A program made the translations under genes and the position numbers. Positions 27,601 through 40,100 of a stretch of DNA of 64,000 nucleotides are shown here, one piece after another. Below the pieces are notes generated by a model that worked only from the letters and a program-made list of their open reading frames with translations, did not search any database and was not told the DNA's origin. The stretch spans positions 25,919,048-25,983,047 of the forward strand of contig CM019220.1 of the NCBI GenBank assembly GCA_009741485.1, given 5' to 3'. Source of the stretch: Malurus cyaneus samueli. Taxonomy: Eukaryota > Chordata > Aves > Passeriformes > Maluridae. The stretch's first letter is position 1. Every line of letters begins with the position of its first letter.

Positions 27601-30600
27601 CCAGAGCTAATAAAGCCCTATCTCTTAAACTCAGCATCCTGTGAGCTGATACTGGGCTTTTAGCACTCACTGTTCTGCAAACCACTGGAAAAAAAAGGTA
27701 ATGGGTAAAGCAAAAAGATGTGATAAAGTCTTCCTATTTCGTTGAAAAGCCAAATGCCATTTACATGAACTCTTCAGCAAATCATTGCAGAAAAATCAGC
27801 TGTCAATCAGCTGCTTCTTCTATATCGCAAGTTGGCCAGAGAGGGTGGAAAAAAGTGGTTTTCAAAATTAAGAGTTGGTGATATATAAAAGCCATTAATC
27901 AGTATGAAGGGCAAAGAAGTGAAGCAATTTACAAGATATTGAATTAAGAAGAGTCAAAACCCACAAAGTGTCAGCCCTTTTTAAACTCATATGCTACCAG
28001 CATCTGAAAAAGAGGGATAGTTTTAGGTAAATGAAGAACTATTCTTTTCCGATGGGAAAGCACCCAGTATGGGGTTCATGGCCTTAAAGAAAAAAATAAC
28101 CAATTCACCAGACAAAAAGTCAATGCTGAACAGAAACCTACTGAACACAGTTGACAAGATCTTTCTTTTGCTGGCATCTGCGTCTTTTTCCATCAGTATC
28201 CAACTTTGCACTTTCCAGTGAGAACCAGTGAAAGGCAAATTGCTTCACAGTCAAGCCATGTGTGAAAGCTCTCTCCATACAGGATCACAGTGAGAACATC
28301 GACCACGACAATAGCCTCAGATTAGTCTAGAGCAACTATGGAGGTACAAACCCGTGTTTGACTGCACTGTGTCCAGTTCTGTTCATCACCACCTCACCCA
28401 CACTCCCTGCCTGCAAACATTAAAATACATGTATCAATCTACCCATGTGCGTATACCCAAATAAGCCCAGGCACACGTGTGACAAATCACGACCAAAACT
28501 CACACTTTACACTTGATAGATCTCTGGACAGAACCTGAGATTCTCAAATCTCAAAAGCAAAGATGTGATGAAGACTCTTTTGTCTCCTTCACAAAGCTGA
28601 AGAGGCTGGTGACCATCCATGCAGTGGATGACAAATGTTCTCAGAGAAGGAAAAGTCATGTCTGAGTCATCCATACCACACCAAGCAAGTTTTTTATTGG
28701 GGCAGATGAGAAAGAGGGATATTAAGCCTGAACAATAACTATTATGGGCGTAAGACACACCTCTGTCATTAACAAACACCCCTTTTTCAACCAACAGCAG
28801 AATTGGCTAAAAATAACAGTAACTTGAATTGAAATAGAAAAAGGAGATATTTAATAGAAATTATTTTTCAACCAGCTCTAACAAAAAGGAAGTAGAGGGA
28901 AAATGAAAATAAAAGACATGGAAATGTAGTATTAGAAGTACTCCACGTTTTGTTGCTCTGGCTATGGCAATAGCATCTCCCTGCTCCATCCACAATCTTC
29001 CTTGCCAGATCAAAACCAGGCTGACCTAGCACCTCACTCCATATAATTTATCCCTCCACAAAGAAGCAGAAATAATACCCTCACTCTTCCTCACTCAGCT
29101 ATTATTTATCAGTTATAATCACCTTCAATCCAAGATAAAGTAGGTTTCCAGCTCTCTAGATCAGGGGATAATGTCTAGCAGCATTTCAAAAATGTGTTTG
29201 CTCAGCTAGGGATAATTCAGAGCAAAAAGGGAAGTCCTGCAGGATGTGCTCATCTCTGATAGCCAAACCTCTGAACCATTACATGGAGAACCAAGTCTGA
29301 ACAAGGAGGAGTGAGGAAAAGGAAATGTACACATACCATGACCTCACACTTCTATAATACTTCCTCTCCACAGTTCTCTACACAGGAGCAAGGCATGAAT
29401 CTTCATCATCCCCATCCACCAGGGATGAAACCCTGGCAGGGGAGAGGGAGAATTTCCCCAAGATAAAAAGGATACTTTTCGTAGCAAAGCAAAGTTCGTA
29501 CTAAAAAGTGTTACTGGCTCTCAGGATCCTGCTAATACTGCCACCCTTGTTTTTCCTGACAGAAGAGTCCCACCACATAATTGCTTCTCTAACACAACAA
29601 CAGGCATTGAACTTGGAGTTCAGGGAAACAGGAGGAGGAGGGTGGAGAAGGGGAAACCAGCAGAGTTTCAGATCTTTGGTGTGTATTTATAATGTTGCAG
29701 AGAAACTGCATTTCAGGATGGAATGATTATTGATTTCTTAATGGATTACTGCTGCACAAATTTACACTCCCCCCAAAAAACATCAATCTTAGGATAATAA
29801 TTATAAACCTATCATAGTGTATAGAGCATTCTGACTGAGTAGAAACTTATCGCTATCTGCCGGGAAATGGTCAGTTTTCTAATTTCTTCCACTCCAACCA
29901 CATTACAGCACGACAAGGAGCTACTGAAAAATACATCCTATTATAAAACAAAGTTTGCAATAGCCACAGGACATACCTCCAGTCAACTTTCATTAAACAC
30001 TCTCTTAAACTACTGCCCTTAAGATAATGTCTGATACATTAGTGAACAAGTTAATTAGTTATTAGAATCCTTTTATGTTATTTTCCTCATTGTAATGAAG
30101 CACCCAGCATTGAGTGAGACTCCTTAATGGGCAACATACATTCACAAACCCACACACCCTCACTTTTTCTGCTTACCAGCCTACAGTCAAATGTTTTTGT
30201 AGCTAAGTAATTTTTTAGCAAAGGCATCCATGGAACAGCTTTGCTACAAGTAGCATCGTGTTGCAAAAATGACTGAAATACCACAAAGATTCCCCTTGAC
30301 TTCAGGAAGTGTCAGACCAAACCACTGGAGACGAGGCACTATGGAAATTAAAAAATCATTCTAAACCAAAAAACTCAATACCAAAACGTTTGTGCAAGGT
30401 GCAAGAATGTGGAAGATTCAAGACTGTCTGTGTTCAGTGGTTCTCACTCATAACACCACCACTGTTTAACTAAAGGTATTATAGGAGGCTGTAGTCCAAA
30501 CGTGAGCCATGAGCTAAAGGCGACCCGCAAAAGCGCTGATTGTGAACCCAGCATCTCTAAGCTGCTGGCTCCATCCATCTGCAAGAGGCAACCACCCTTT

Positions 30601-32419
30601 GCACTGGGTCAGAGGCAACAGAAAAGTCAGCTGGCTGCCTTGCTGGCCACACAGTTGACTGACCCATGCCAGGCATCAGCACAGCTCAGCATACCTTTGT
30701 CTCTGCAGAAACAGTGCCAGGAGCTCCCATCTCTGCTCAGACAGCACCCCTCTCACTGTGTGAGACCATGCACTAAACTGGATCAGTAAATCGATCCAAG
30801 CTAAAAATACCCCTTTTCGTTATTTAGTTTTTCTTTTTCAGAAAAATCTGCTGGCATTGCCACAGAGAACAAGGAATGCTGAACTCTGCTTTGAATGCTT
30901 GCCTTAGGAATAGTCATCTCGGCTAGAAGGGCATCTGGGGCACCTGCCAGTTGTAACACCTTTAAACAGTCCCAACTAATGACAGCCCACACACCCGGTG
31001 CCACATAAAACATGTGCAGGTTAAAACCCTGCACACAGCAGATTTCCAAGCTCCAGCAGCACTGTTCAGCTGCAGTTTGCTCCACAGCAGAGCTGCAGTT
31101 ACACCCTCCTCAACACCAATCCTGCTATTCCCAGTCCTGAGCCTCGCTGTAAGCACTGGGTAATGGAACAGCTTGTGCAAGCCAAGGGCTGGAATTTAAA
31201 TGGAAAGCTGAGGTACAGCTTGCTTGTGATCTGGCTGTTGCGTTCCATGCCTAAAACAATTTCAAATACAAATGCGGCCAGCTGATTTCCCCCCAGACTA
31301 AGCCTGTCACCACCTACAACTTGCCCCCACAATAGGGCTCTGCTCCTCAAGTGTGTGGAATTAGAGAATCTTGCACAAAGTGCAGTGGGCTTTGGATAGT
31401 AATTTGGATAAATTACTCACAAGAAAGCTCTCCAGCTACAGAGCACAGGATCAGCACCTTAACTCTCATTTCCCTAAGAGGCTCCAATTTAATTAGGGCA
31501 GCAACTTCTCCCCTTTTTCATAACCTACAATTCCATCCTTTCTCATCCATCCCAGGAACCACTCATAGCTGCTGTAGGACAGCAAGAGCATCTCCAAAAA
31601 TCCTTGACTCAAAAGGTGGTTAACAAAAAATAAAACAGCCAAAAAAGCAGCATTCTCCAAGGTACACAGGCCACATAAAACGAAAGGCAAAGGACCCGAA
31701 ATTCAACATTTGCCACCAGCTTCAATTAGCAGCAAAGTGGGGTTTGGGAAAACAAGGGCCTCTTCAGGGCTGCTATAGGGCAAAGATGAAATCCCAGAAT
31801 TAAAAACAAAATCCCCACATGCACATTAATATTCAGAGGCAATTACCTTTCAGCTTAAAGTCAGCCAACATGCATCTTACTACTGCAGCTCTTAAAGCAA
31901 TCTTGTTTACAACTGGAAATGGATTACATTATCTCAGCTCCACCTATCCACATAATGCAGAGCAAACTGTCAAACATAAAATTACAAAATGGTTATTGTA
32001 AGGTATCCCCTTCAGCATAAGAATTAATTTGACCTATTTTATTACTAAATTATTACTCCCACACAAATTTTCTATCATAGAAATCTATCAGCACTGACAT
32101 TTATATTCCAGTGAGGCACTCTCAGATGCCTATTTTCTTCTTCTCCATCTCAAAGGTGTATTGAACAGATTTGATGTAAACAGCCTGCCAAGCTAGTTAA
32201 ATCTTTAAACTTTACACATACAATTAGACTGTGACAATAGCTATTTGCTTAAAAAGAGAGAGGGAGAGAAAGATACATACACAGAATTTCAGATTCTGAA
32301 ATAAAATGCTTCACAAAATTGAAGAAACTATTAATCTAAATTTAAGAAGGACCTACAGATATTTTTACTACAGCTCTGGCAGGTTGTTCTGATTGTCACC
32401 AAGAGACATGATTTGACAC

Positions 32420-32515
32420 AATGGCCCTGATTAAGAATGTGCTTAAGTCCTATTAAAGCCAATGGAAGTTAATCATCTGTTTAAGAGCTTTGCTAAATCA
32501 GGACCAGAACAGGAG
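32420..32515. repeat. Old amniote interspersed repeat relic
   Basis: Contains aatgtgcttaagtcctatta, aagccaatggaagttaatca and tttgctaaatcaggacc. This resembles a repeat common in reptile and bird genomes with 'cttaagtcccattgacttcaatgg' and 'agtgctttgctgaatcagggcc'. The family name is not asserted. Confidence 0.45.
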
Positions 32516-33761
32516 ACATTTCCAAAAAATCTGGGCCTAAATTGAACACACACTAATTAGCTGCACACACCAATTACATGATTATGGATGAAACACAGTT
32601 GTTTAGCATTTACAACAGCACACTTTGTGTGGAATCATTTAGAAATAAGGTCTAATTATCATTTCATAACAGGTCCCACAATGCATTATAACCCACATAT
32701 ACTATATTAATTTACTTAAAGGAATAGCTTAAAAAGAAAAAATGAAAAAAGTAGAAATTCTTGCAGTAATACCAGTCCGAATTCTCAAGTGGATCAAGAT
32801 CTGACCATTTTAAAATTTCAGTGTGTTCACAGGGAGAATGTCTGAGCACTCTTACTCTGGCCCATTTCCTAATTGGTACATTTTGCTTACAGAAAATATT
32901 CACTATTGCATTTCAAAACGCAACATTTGTACTCCATGCTGTGTAATGACTTAAGCCATGCACTCAGGAAACAAACACATCGGCACACATCTGCATATCC
33001 AGGATAACAAATATCAGCAAATTATTCCTAAAAATATTTGTGCATATTAACCAAAAGTTGTTTTAAGTTTAATTGTGAATGTTCTCAATCATTTGAACTA
33101 TTTGACATTAGCCAGGATTGACAAATCTCACTTTTATGTCCTTTACATTGACATTTATTAATTTTTCTTGGCAGTAAGATTTTCAGATAAGTGAATAAAA
33201 AAGCCTCCACTTTGATTAAATTAAGCAAAAAAGGCATTCCCAAAGCCAGAGATCACTGAAAAGCCATGCTTCAGTGCAAAACACAGCTCAGGAATGAGAA
33301 GATCCATCAAGAATTACATTTATTAAACAAACACACATTAAAAAAATCCCCTCATGGTATGTAAGGCAATCTTGCGATTTAAAACTTGACTCATGATTGT
33401 GAAAGTTTGGAGTTGGCATGCCAACTTGGTGAGCCATCTGCTCACCAACAATTTATAAACGAGACTGCTGCCAAAGCCACCCGATTACTCAGTTCTAATA
33501 TTAGTGATGTAACTAAAACATGCTCTTAGGGCTTTTCTCCCCATGGACCAGGAAGCACAAGAAAAAAAAAAAATAAAAACCCTCACAGAGAAAAAGTTAA
33601 AAATAAAATAGGTAAAATGTATTTATGCTATATTCCCTTCAAGTCTGGTAAGTAGGAATAGTAAAGATTAAGTCAATGCTTCAGTTCTGTAATTCCCTCT
33701 AAACAAGTGAGAAGGGAAAAAAAACCCGTCAGTAGAGTGATTACAAATGATAGGATAATAA

Positions 33762-34178
33762 GAATTATAAAATGGTTTGGGATGGGACTTTAGAGATGAT
33801 CTCATTCCAAGTTCCTACCATGGTCAAGGACACTTTCCACTATCCCAGGTTGCTCCAATTCCCATCCAATCTGGCCTTGAACTCTTCCAGGGATGGGGAA
33901 GCCACAGCTGCTCTGGGCAACCTGTGCCAGGGCCTCACCACCCTCACAGCGAAGAATTTCTTCCTAACATTCAATCTAAGCCTACTCTCTGGCACTGGGA
34001 AGTCATTCCTCCTTTTCCTGTCATTCCAGGCCCTTGTAAATAGCCTCTCTCCATCTTTCTTGCTACAAGTAGGTCACCCCAAAACCTTCTCTTCCCCAGG
34101 CTGAACAATCCCAATTCTCTCAGCCTTTCCTCACTGCAGAGGTGCTCCATCCCTCTGATCAAATTGCTGGCCCTCCTG
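33762..34178 (-). mobile_element. CR1 LINE, 5'-truncated 3' end (copy 1)
   Basis: Starts gaattataaaatggtttggg, a diverged form of the CR1 terminal sequence. It continues with the expected blocks (ttgaactcttccagggatgg, gggcctcaccaccctcacag, ctctcagcctttcctcactg) and ends near ctctgatcaaattgctggcc. It is a second, independent insertion on the minus strand and is shorter than the copy at 18.5 kb. It lies inside the duplicated segment. Confidence 0.92.
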
Positions 34179-34809
34179 AATCATATATTCTGTATCCAAT
34201 GCCCATTTCTTTGTAAATGATTTAAATAGTAGTTGGCTAAAATCAAACATACTGTACTTATCTCATAATAGCATTTAATACATTTTGAAAACAGATTAAA
34301 AAAATAATCAAGAAAATATGCATACCGGCTAGCAGGTACAACCGCTGATTTTACTCGTGATGCTAATTTTATCATTAGAACTGGGCAATCTGGGATAAAA
34401 ACATTATCCTATTTAAACAATTTCTTTCTTATCAAAATTCAATGTTACAAATAGCAGCAAAAACATGCTGGAAGTTACTCTACAGTAAATAATCTTTGGG
34501 GCAAAAGATACTGTAATGAAACTGCATAGAAAATTACTCACTCAATCATTTTTAAAACGTTGAGTCACAATTCAGTTTTGTTGGCCTGAAACTCCAGATC
34601 TATCTCCATGGCAAGTCAGTAGCAAATCCCAAAGCACAGCCACTATTCCCAGAGCTCAGACACACGGATGTGCTGCTGCCGGAGGAAACCCAGGAGTGTG
34701 CAATGTCCTACACCATCTCTTCCACGGGGCACCTCCTGCCCAGAGAGGCAACAAAACAGTTTAACCACCGGCTTCAGTGTGAGCAGAATCAGGACATTTC
34801 CAAGCACTC

Positions 34810-35240
34810 TACGAGGGACACTAATTAGACTCAAAACACAGGCAGTCCTGGAGGCATTAATTAAGAGGACAATGACAGTGACAAGCACCCTGCTTCATTT
34901 CAGAACACCTTGTTCTATCACTGCCAAAAGGAGTAGCTTTTAAATCTGCAGTTTGAAATTAAATGCATCATCATTACCCAATTACTGTCCAAACTAGTTT
35001 CCTCAACAACAGATCGGCTTTATTTACAATTAATTTTGGTTAATGAGTTAGTTGTAGTTTTATCTGACAGATAATGGGAGAGAATTAATAATTGCTTAAT
35101 CCACACAAAATTTTGTTGTTCACATAGCACACTAAATTTTGACAAATATTTCTGAATCCCAGCCAACAACCACCAGCACATTTTCACCATCTGAAAGCAG
35201 CCAAAGCTCAGCAAATGTTACCATTTTACATTATAGTAGG
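34810..35240. promoter_or_regulatory. Candidate conserved non-coding element (also at 39152-39582)
   Basis: An AT-rich, non-repetitive block with many TAAT/ATTA cores (cactaattaga, cattaattaaga, acaattaatttt, agaattaataattg) and a GATA site (agataatggg). This composition is typical of deeply conserved enhancers near transcription-factor genes. It appears twice only because of the duplicated segment. Conservation cannot be measured here. Confidence 0.3.
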
Positions 35241-37113
35241 TTAAACTGTTTATATGTATATATAAAATTAGACTTATTATTATAAACTACGGTCATAATT
35301 ATAAATTGAAATTTCACCACTGACTCATAAGGAAGCTTTCCCCCTTCCAAAACACCTGGCCAGAACAATTTATTAAGATCATCTCTTTGATGATCTACAA
35401 AGATTTATTCCATCTATAGTTGCACAAGAAAATGCTGCAGAGACCCAAACTGGAGAATAAACTGCCATGCTCACATCACCACCTTCTCTCAGAAATACTT
35501 TTCCCTTCCTGAATGCAGGGACATATTGGGTTTGCCTCCTTCTAGCACAGCAGTCTCTGGCTGGGGTGCTGTCTACCAGACACAACATCAAACCTAAGGA
35601 CCTCCCTGTATCCAGTCATTAAGGAACCTTGGATAATTATATGGCAATTATCATTCATATTTCTACAGTGAAAACACTTTTTTTTTCCCTAAGACTCTGT
35701 TCTAGGCTGTTAAAAAGAAAAGCCAGGGTTCCAGAGCAGGAATGGCTGAGCTGGGACACAGATAAAACATCCTGACATGAAGATGAGGAAGAACACTACA
35801 GAGTACCAGTATAGATTATTTCCTGGAATGCACTGCAGTTTGCTTTGGTTTTGAGTACATATGTGATATATATTTACTTGAGCAAAAATCTCACTACTAT
35901 CGATTTCTCTATAAATATTTAATGGTTACCAGTCAGAAGGTAAATTTAAGTAACAATAGCGATAATGACATTAAATGAATGAAGCAGTTTAAAAGTGAGA
36001 AAAGAAGCAAACACTTCTTTACAGCATTTTAGAGCAAGAACAGTAAGACAGAAACCTGAAACCATGTTATGTGCTGATAGCCTGAGTCATGTCTGGTCTC
36101 ACAGACAAGCCAGAGAGGTGATTTTACACAAAAATTTCACCAAAACGTAGGTTTTGCAAGCAGCAAACTTAGCAGAGACTGGCTTCCAACAACTTTTTCC
36201 CATGCATTTGACATTTGAAAAGGGTGGCGCCTAATAGTTTTTCCTTCAGCTGAGGCACAATTCACATACCTCTCTGTCCTCTTTCTGGCTTCCTCATTTC
36301 ACAGGAATTGCACTTTTCTAGTATTTTTCAAGCCTGTACTTCTCTGTTGTATGTGACCAAAACCCTCTCTAAGTGCCTTCCATTTGTATCATTGCATTGC
36401 ACATGTACAGGCTTGTCAAAAATCAGGGCTGGACACATTTTCCTATCTTTTTCTTTGGCTGCCAACCTTCTCTATTTGATATTAGGTAATTTGGGGGCAG
36501 CTGACGGGTTACAGCATTTGGACTATGAGTGGGATTCACATGTAAGTACACAGGATTTTGACAAAATAAATTGTGCAATTTGTAGAATACAAATTTAAAA
36601 GAAAGCCAAGAATAAATTCACAGAGCGCTCATAGTCCACTAACATAATATGCTATTTGACACCTTATACACAACTACCACAACCATTCTTCTGAACTCTT
36701 GAGGACTACCTATACCCTGACAATTTGTAGTCACATACACAAATTATGAAACTGCCTCCCACCTATAGGAGCTCAATTCTTACTAACATTAATTTCCCTA
36801 ATTTTTCTCCACCTCTTCAGTCTATAATTTTGTCCACTTATTTGTATCTCTTAAACTGGTATACTTTGTGAAGCCCTTAAAACTGAAAAAGCATGATATA
36901 ACAAGGACATATTGTCATATTACTCCCTAGAAGAACAGATTTTCCAACGGATAATACCCCACAGTGATGGGGAGACAGGCCTGCGTATTTAAGCTAGGGG
37001 GGAAATTTCAAATAGGGGGTTTTGAGTAAAGCTTATACCCCAGATTATTCCACACAGCTGCACGGAGATGTATTAAGACTCACCCAGGAACCACCTGTGC
37101 TGGTAACAAGGTC

Positions 37114-37114
37114 N
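37114..37114. other. Single N, assembly join
   Basis: This is the only ambiguous base I noticed in the window. It falls exactly between the end of copy 1 and the start of copy 2 of the duplicated segment. A one-base gap placed there suggests a contig join rather than an uncertain base call. Confidence 0.9.
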
Positions 37115-40100
37115 CAGTCCGAATTCTCAAGTGGATCAAGATCTGACCATTTTAAAATTTCAGTGTGTTCACAGGGAGAATGTCTGAGCACTCTTACTCT
37201 GGCCCATTTCCTAATTGGTACATTTTGCTTACAGAAAATATTCACTATTGCATTTCAAAACGCAACATTTGTACTTCATGCTGTGTAATGACTTAAGCCA
37301 TGCACTCAGGAAACAAACACATCGGCACACATCTGCATATCCAGGATAACAAATATCAGCAAATTATTCCTAAAAATATTTGTGCATATTAACCAAAAGT
37401 TGTTTTAAGTTTAATTGTGAATGTTCTCAATCATTTGAACTATTTGACATTAGCCAGGATTGACAAATCTCACTTTTATGTCCTTTACGTTGACATTTAT
37501 TAATTTTTCTTGGCAGTAAGATTTTCAGATAAGTGAATAAAAAAGCCTCCACTTTGATTAAATTAAGCAAAAAAGGCATTCCCAAAGCCAGAGATCACTG
37601 AAAAGCCATGCTTCAGTGCAAAACACAGCTCAGGAATGAGAAGATCCATCAAGAATTACATTTATTAAACAAACACACATTAAAAAAATCCCCTCATGGT
37701 ATGTAAGGCAATCTTGCGATTTAAAACTTGACTCATGATTGTGAAAGTTTGGAGTTGGCATGCCAACTTGGTGAGCCATCTGCTCACCAACAATTTATAA
37801 ACGAGACTGCTGCCAAAGCCACCCGATTACTCAGTTCTAATATTAGTGATGTAACTAAAACATGCTCTTAGGGCTTTTCTCCCCATGGACCAGGAAGCAC
37901 AAGAAAAAAAAAAAATAAAAACCCTCACAGAGAAAAAGTTAAAAATAAAATAGGTAAAATGTATTTATGCTATATTCCCTTCAAGTCTGGTAAGTAGGAA
38001 TAGTAAAGATTAAGTCAATGCTTCAGTTCTGTAATTCCCTCTAAACAAGTGAGAAGGGAAAAAAAACCCGTCAGTAGAGTGATTACAAATGATAGGATAA
38101 TAAGAATTATAAAATGGTTTGGGATGGGACTTTAGAGATGATCTCATTCCAAGTTCCTACCATGGTCAAGGACACTTTCCACTATCCCAGGTTGCTCCAA
38201 TTCCCATCCAATCTGGCCTTGAACTCTTCCAGGGATGGGGAAGCCACAGCTGCTCTGGGCAACCTGTGCCAGGGCCTCACCACCCTCACAGCGAAGAATT
38301 TCTTCCTAACATTCAATCTAAGCCTACTCTCTGGCACTGGGAAGTCATTCCTCCTTTTCCTGTCATTCCAGGCCCTTGTAAATAGCCTCTCTCCATCTTT
38401 CTTGCTACAAGTAGGTCACCCCAAAACCTTCTCTTCCCCAGGCTGAACAATCCCAATTCTCTCAGCCTTTCCTCACTGCAGAGGTGCTCCATCCCTCTGA
38501 TCAAATTGCTGGCCCTCCTGAATCATATATTCTGTATCCAATGCCCATTTCTTTGTAAATGATTTAAATAGTAGTTGGCTAAAATCAAACATACTGTACT
38601 TATCTCATAATAGCATTTAATACATTTTGAAAACAGATTAAAAAAATAATCAAGAAAATATGCATACCGGCTAGCAGGTACAACCGCTGATTTTACTCGT
38701 GATGCTAATTTTATCATTAGAACTGGGCAATCTGGGATAAAAACATTATCCTATTTAAACAATTTCTTTCTTATCAAAATTCAATGTTACAAATAGCAGC
38801 AAAAACATGCTGGAAGTTACTCTACAGTAAATAATCTTTGGGGCAAAAGATACTGTAATGAAACTGCATAGAAAATTACTCACTCAATCATTTTTAAAAC
38901 GTTGAGTCACAATTCAGTTTTGTTGGCCTGAAACTCCAGATCTATCTCCATGGCAAGTCAGTAGCAAATCCCAAAGCACAGCCACTATTCCCAGAGCTCA
39001 GACACACGGATGTGCTGCTGCCGGAGGAAACCCAGGAGTGTGCAATGTCCTACACCATCTCTTCCACGGGGCACCTCCTGCCCAGAGAGGCAACAAAACA
39101 GTTTAACCACCGGCTTCAGTGTGAGCAGAATCAGGACATTTCCAAGCACTCTACGAGGGACACTAATTAGACTCAAAACACAGGCAGTCCTGGAGGCATT
39201 AATTAAGAGGACAATGACAGTGACAAGCACCCTGCTTCATTTCAGAACACCTTGTTCTATCACTGCCAAAAGGAGTAGCTTTTAAATCTGCAGTTTGAAA
39301 TTAAATGCATCATCATTACCCAATTACTGTCCAAACTAGTTTCCTCAACAACAGATCGGCTTTATTTACAATTAATTTTGGTTAATGAGTTAGTTGTAGT
39401 TTTATCTGACAGATAATGGGAGAGAATTAATAATTGCTTAATCCACACAAAATTTTGTTGTTCACATAGCACACTAAATTTTGACAAATATTTCTGAATC
39501 CCAGCCAACAACCACCAGCACATTTTCACCATCTGAAAGCAGCCAAAGCTCAGCAAATGTTACCATTTTACATTATAGTAGGTTAAACTGTTTATATGTA
39601 TATATAAAATTAGACTTATTATTATAAACTACGGTCATAATTATAAATTGAAATTTCACCACTGACTCATAAGGAAGCTTTCCCCCTTCCAAAACACCTG
39701 GCCAGAACAATTTATTAAGATCATCTCTTTGATGATCTACAAAGATTTATTCCATCTATAGTTGCACAAGAAAATGCTGCAGAGACCCAAACTGGAGAAT
39801 AAACTGCCATGCTCACATCACCACCTTCTCTCAGAAATACTTTTCCCTTCCTGAATGCAGGGACATATTGGGTTTGCCTCCTTCTAGCACAGCAGTCTCT
39901 GGCTGGGGTGCTGTCTACCAGACACAACATCAAACCTAAGGACCTCCCTGTATCCAGTCATTAAGGAACCTTGGATAATTATATGGCAATTATCATTCAT
40001 ATTTCTACAGTGAAAACACTTTTTTTTTCCCTAAGACTCTGTTCTAGGCTGTTAAAAAGAAAAGCCAGGGTTCCAGAGCAGGAATGGCTGAGCTGGGACA

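Larger units (their letters stand above)
32773..37113. repeat. 4,341-bp duplicated segment, copy 1
   Basis: From cagtccgaattctcaag to tggtaacaaggtc this segment is repeated at a constant offset of 4342 bases. I noted six single-base differences from copy 2: 32934 C/T, 33147 A/G, 35901 C/T, 36948 C/A, 36957 C/T and 37018 G/A. The offset stayed constant at every point checked, so no indel was seen. It ends directly at the lone N (37114). It contains a CR1 and several AT-rich, conserved-looking blocks. Confidence 0.97.

Noticed and set aside
33772..38446. Paired 110-aa and 88-aa frames at 33.8 and 38.1 kb as a duplicated gene
   Set aside because: They are translations of the CR1 3' end, repeated because the segment is repeated.
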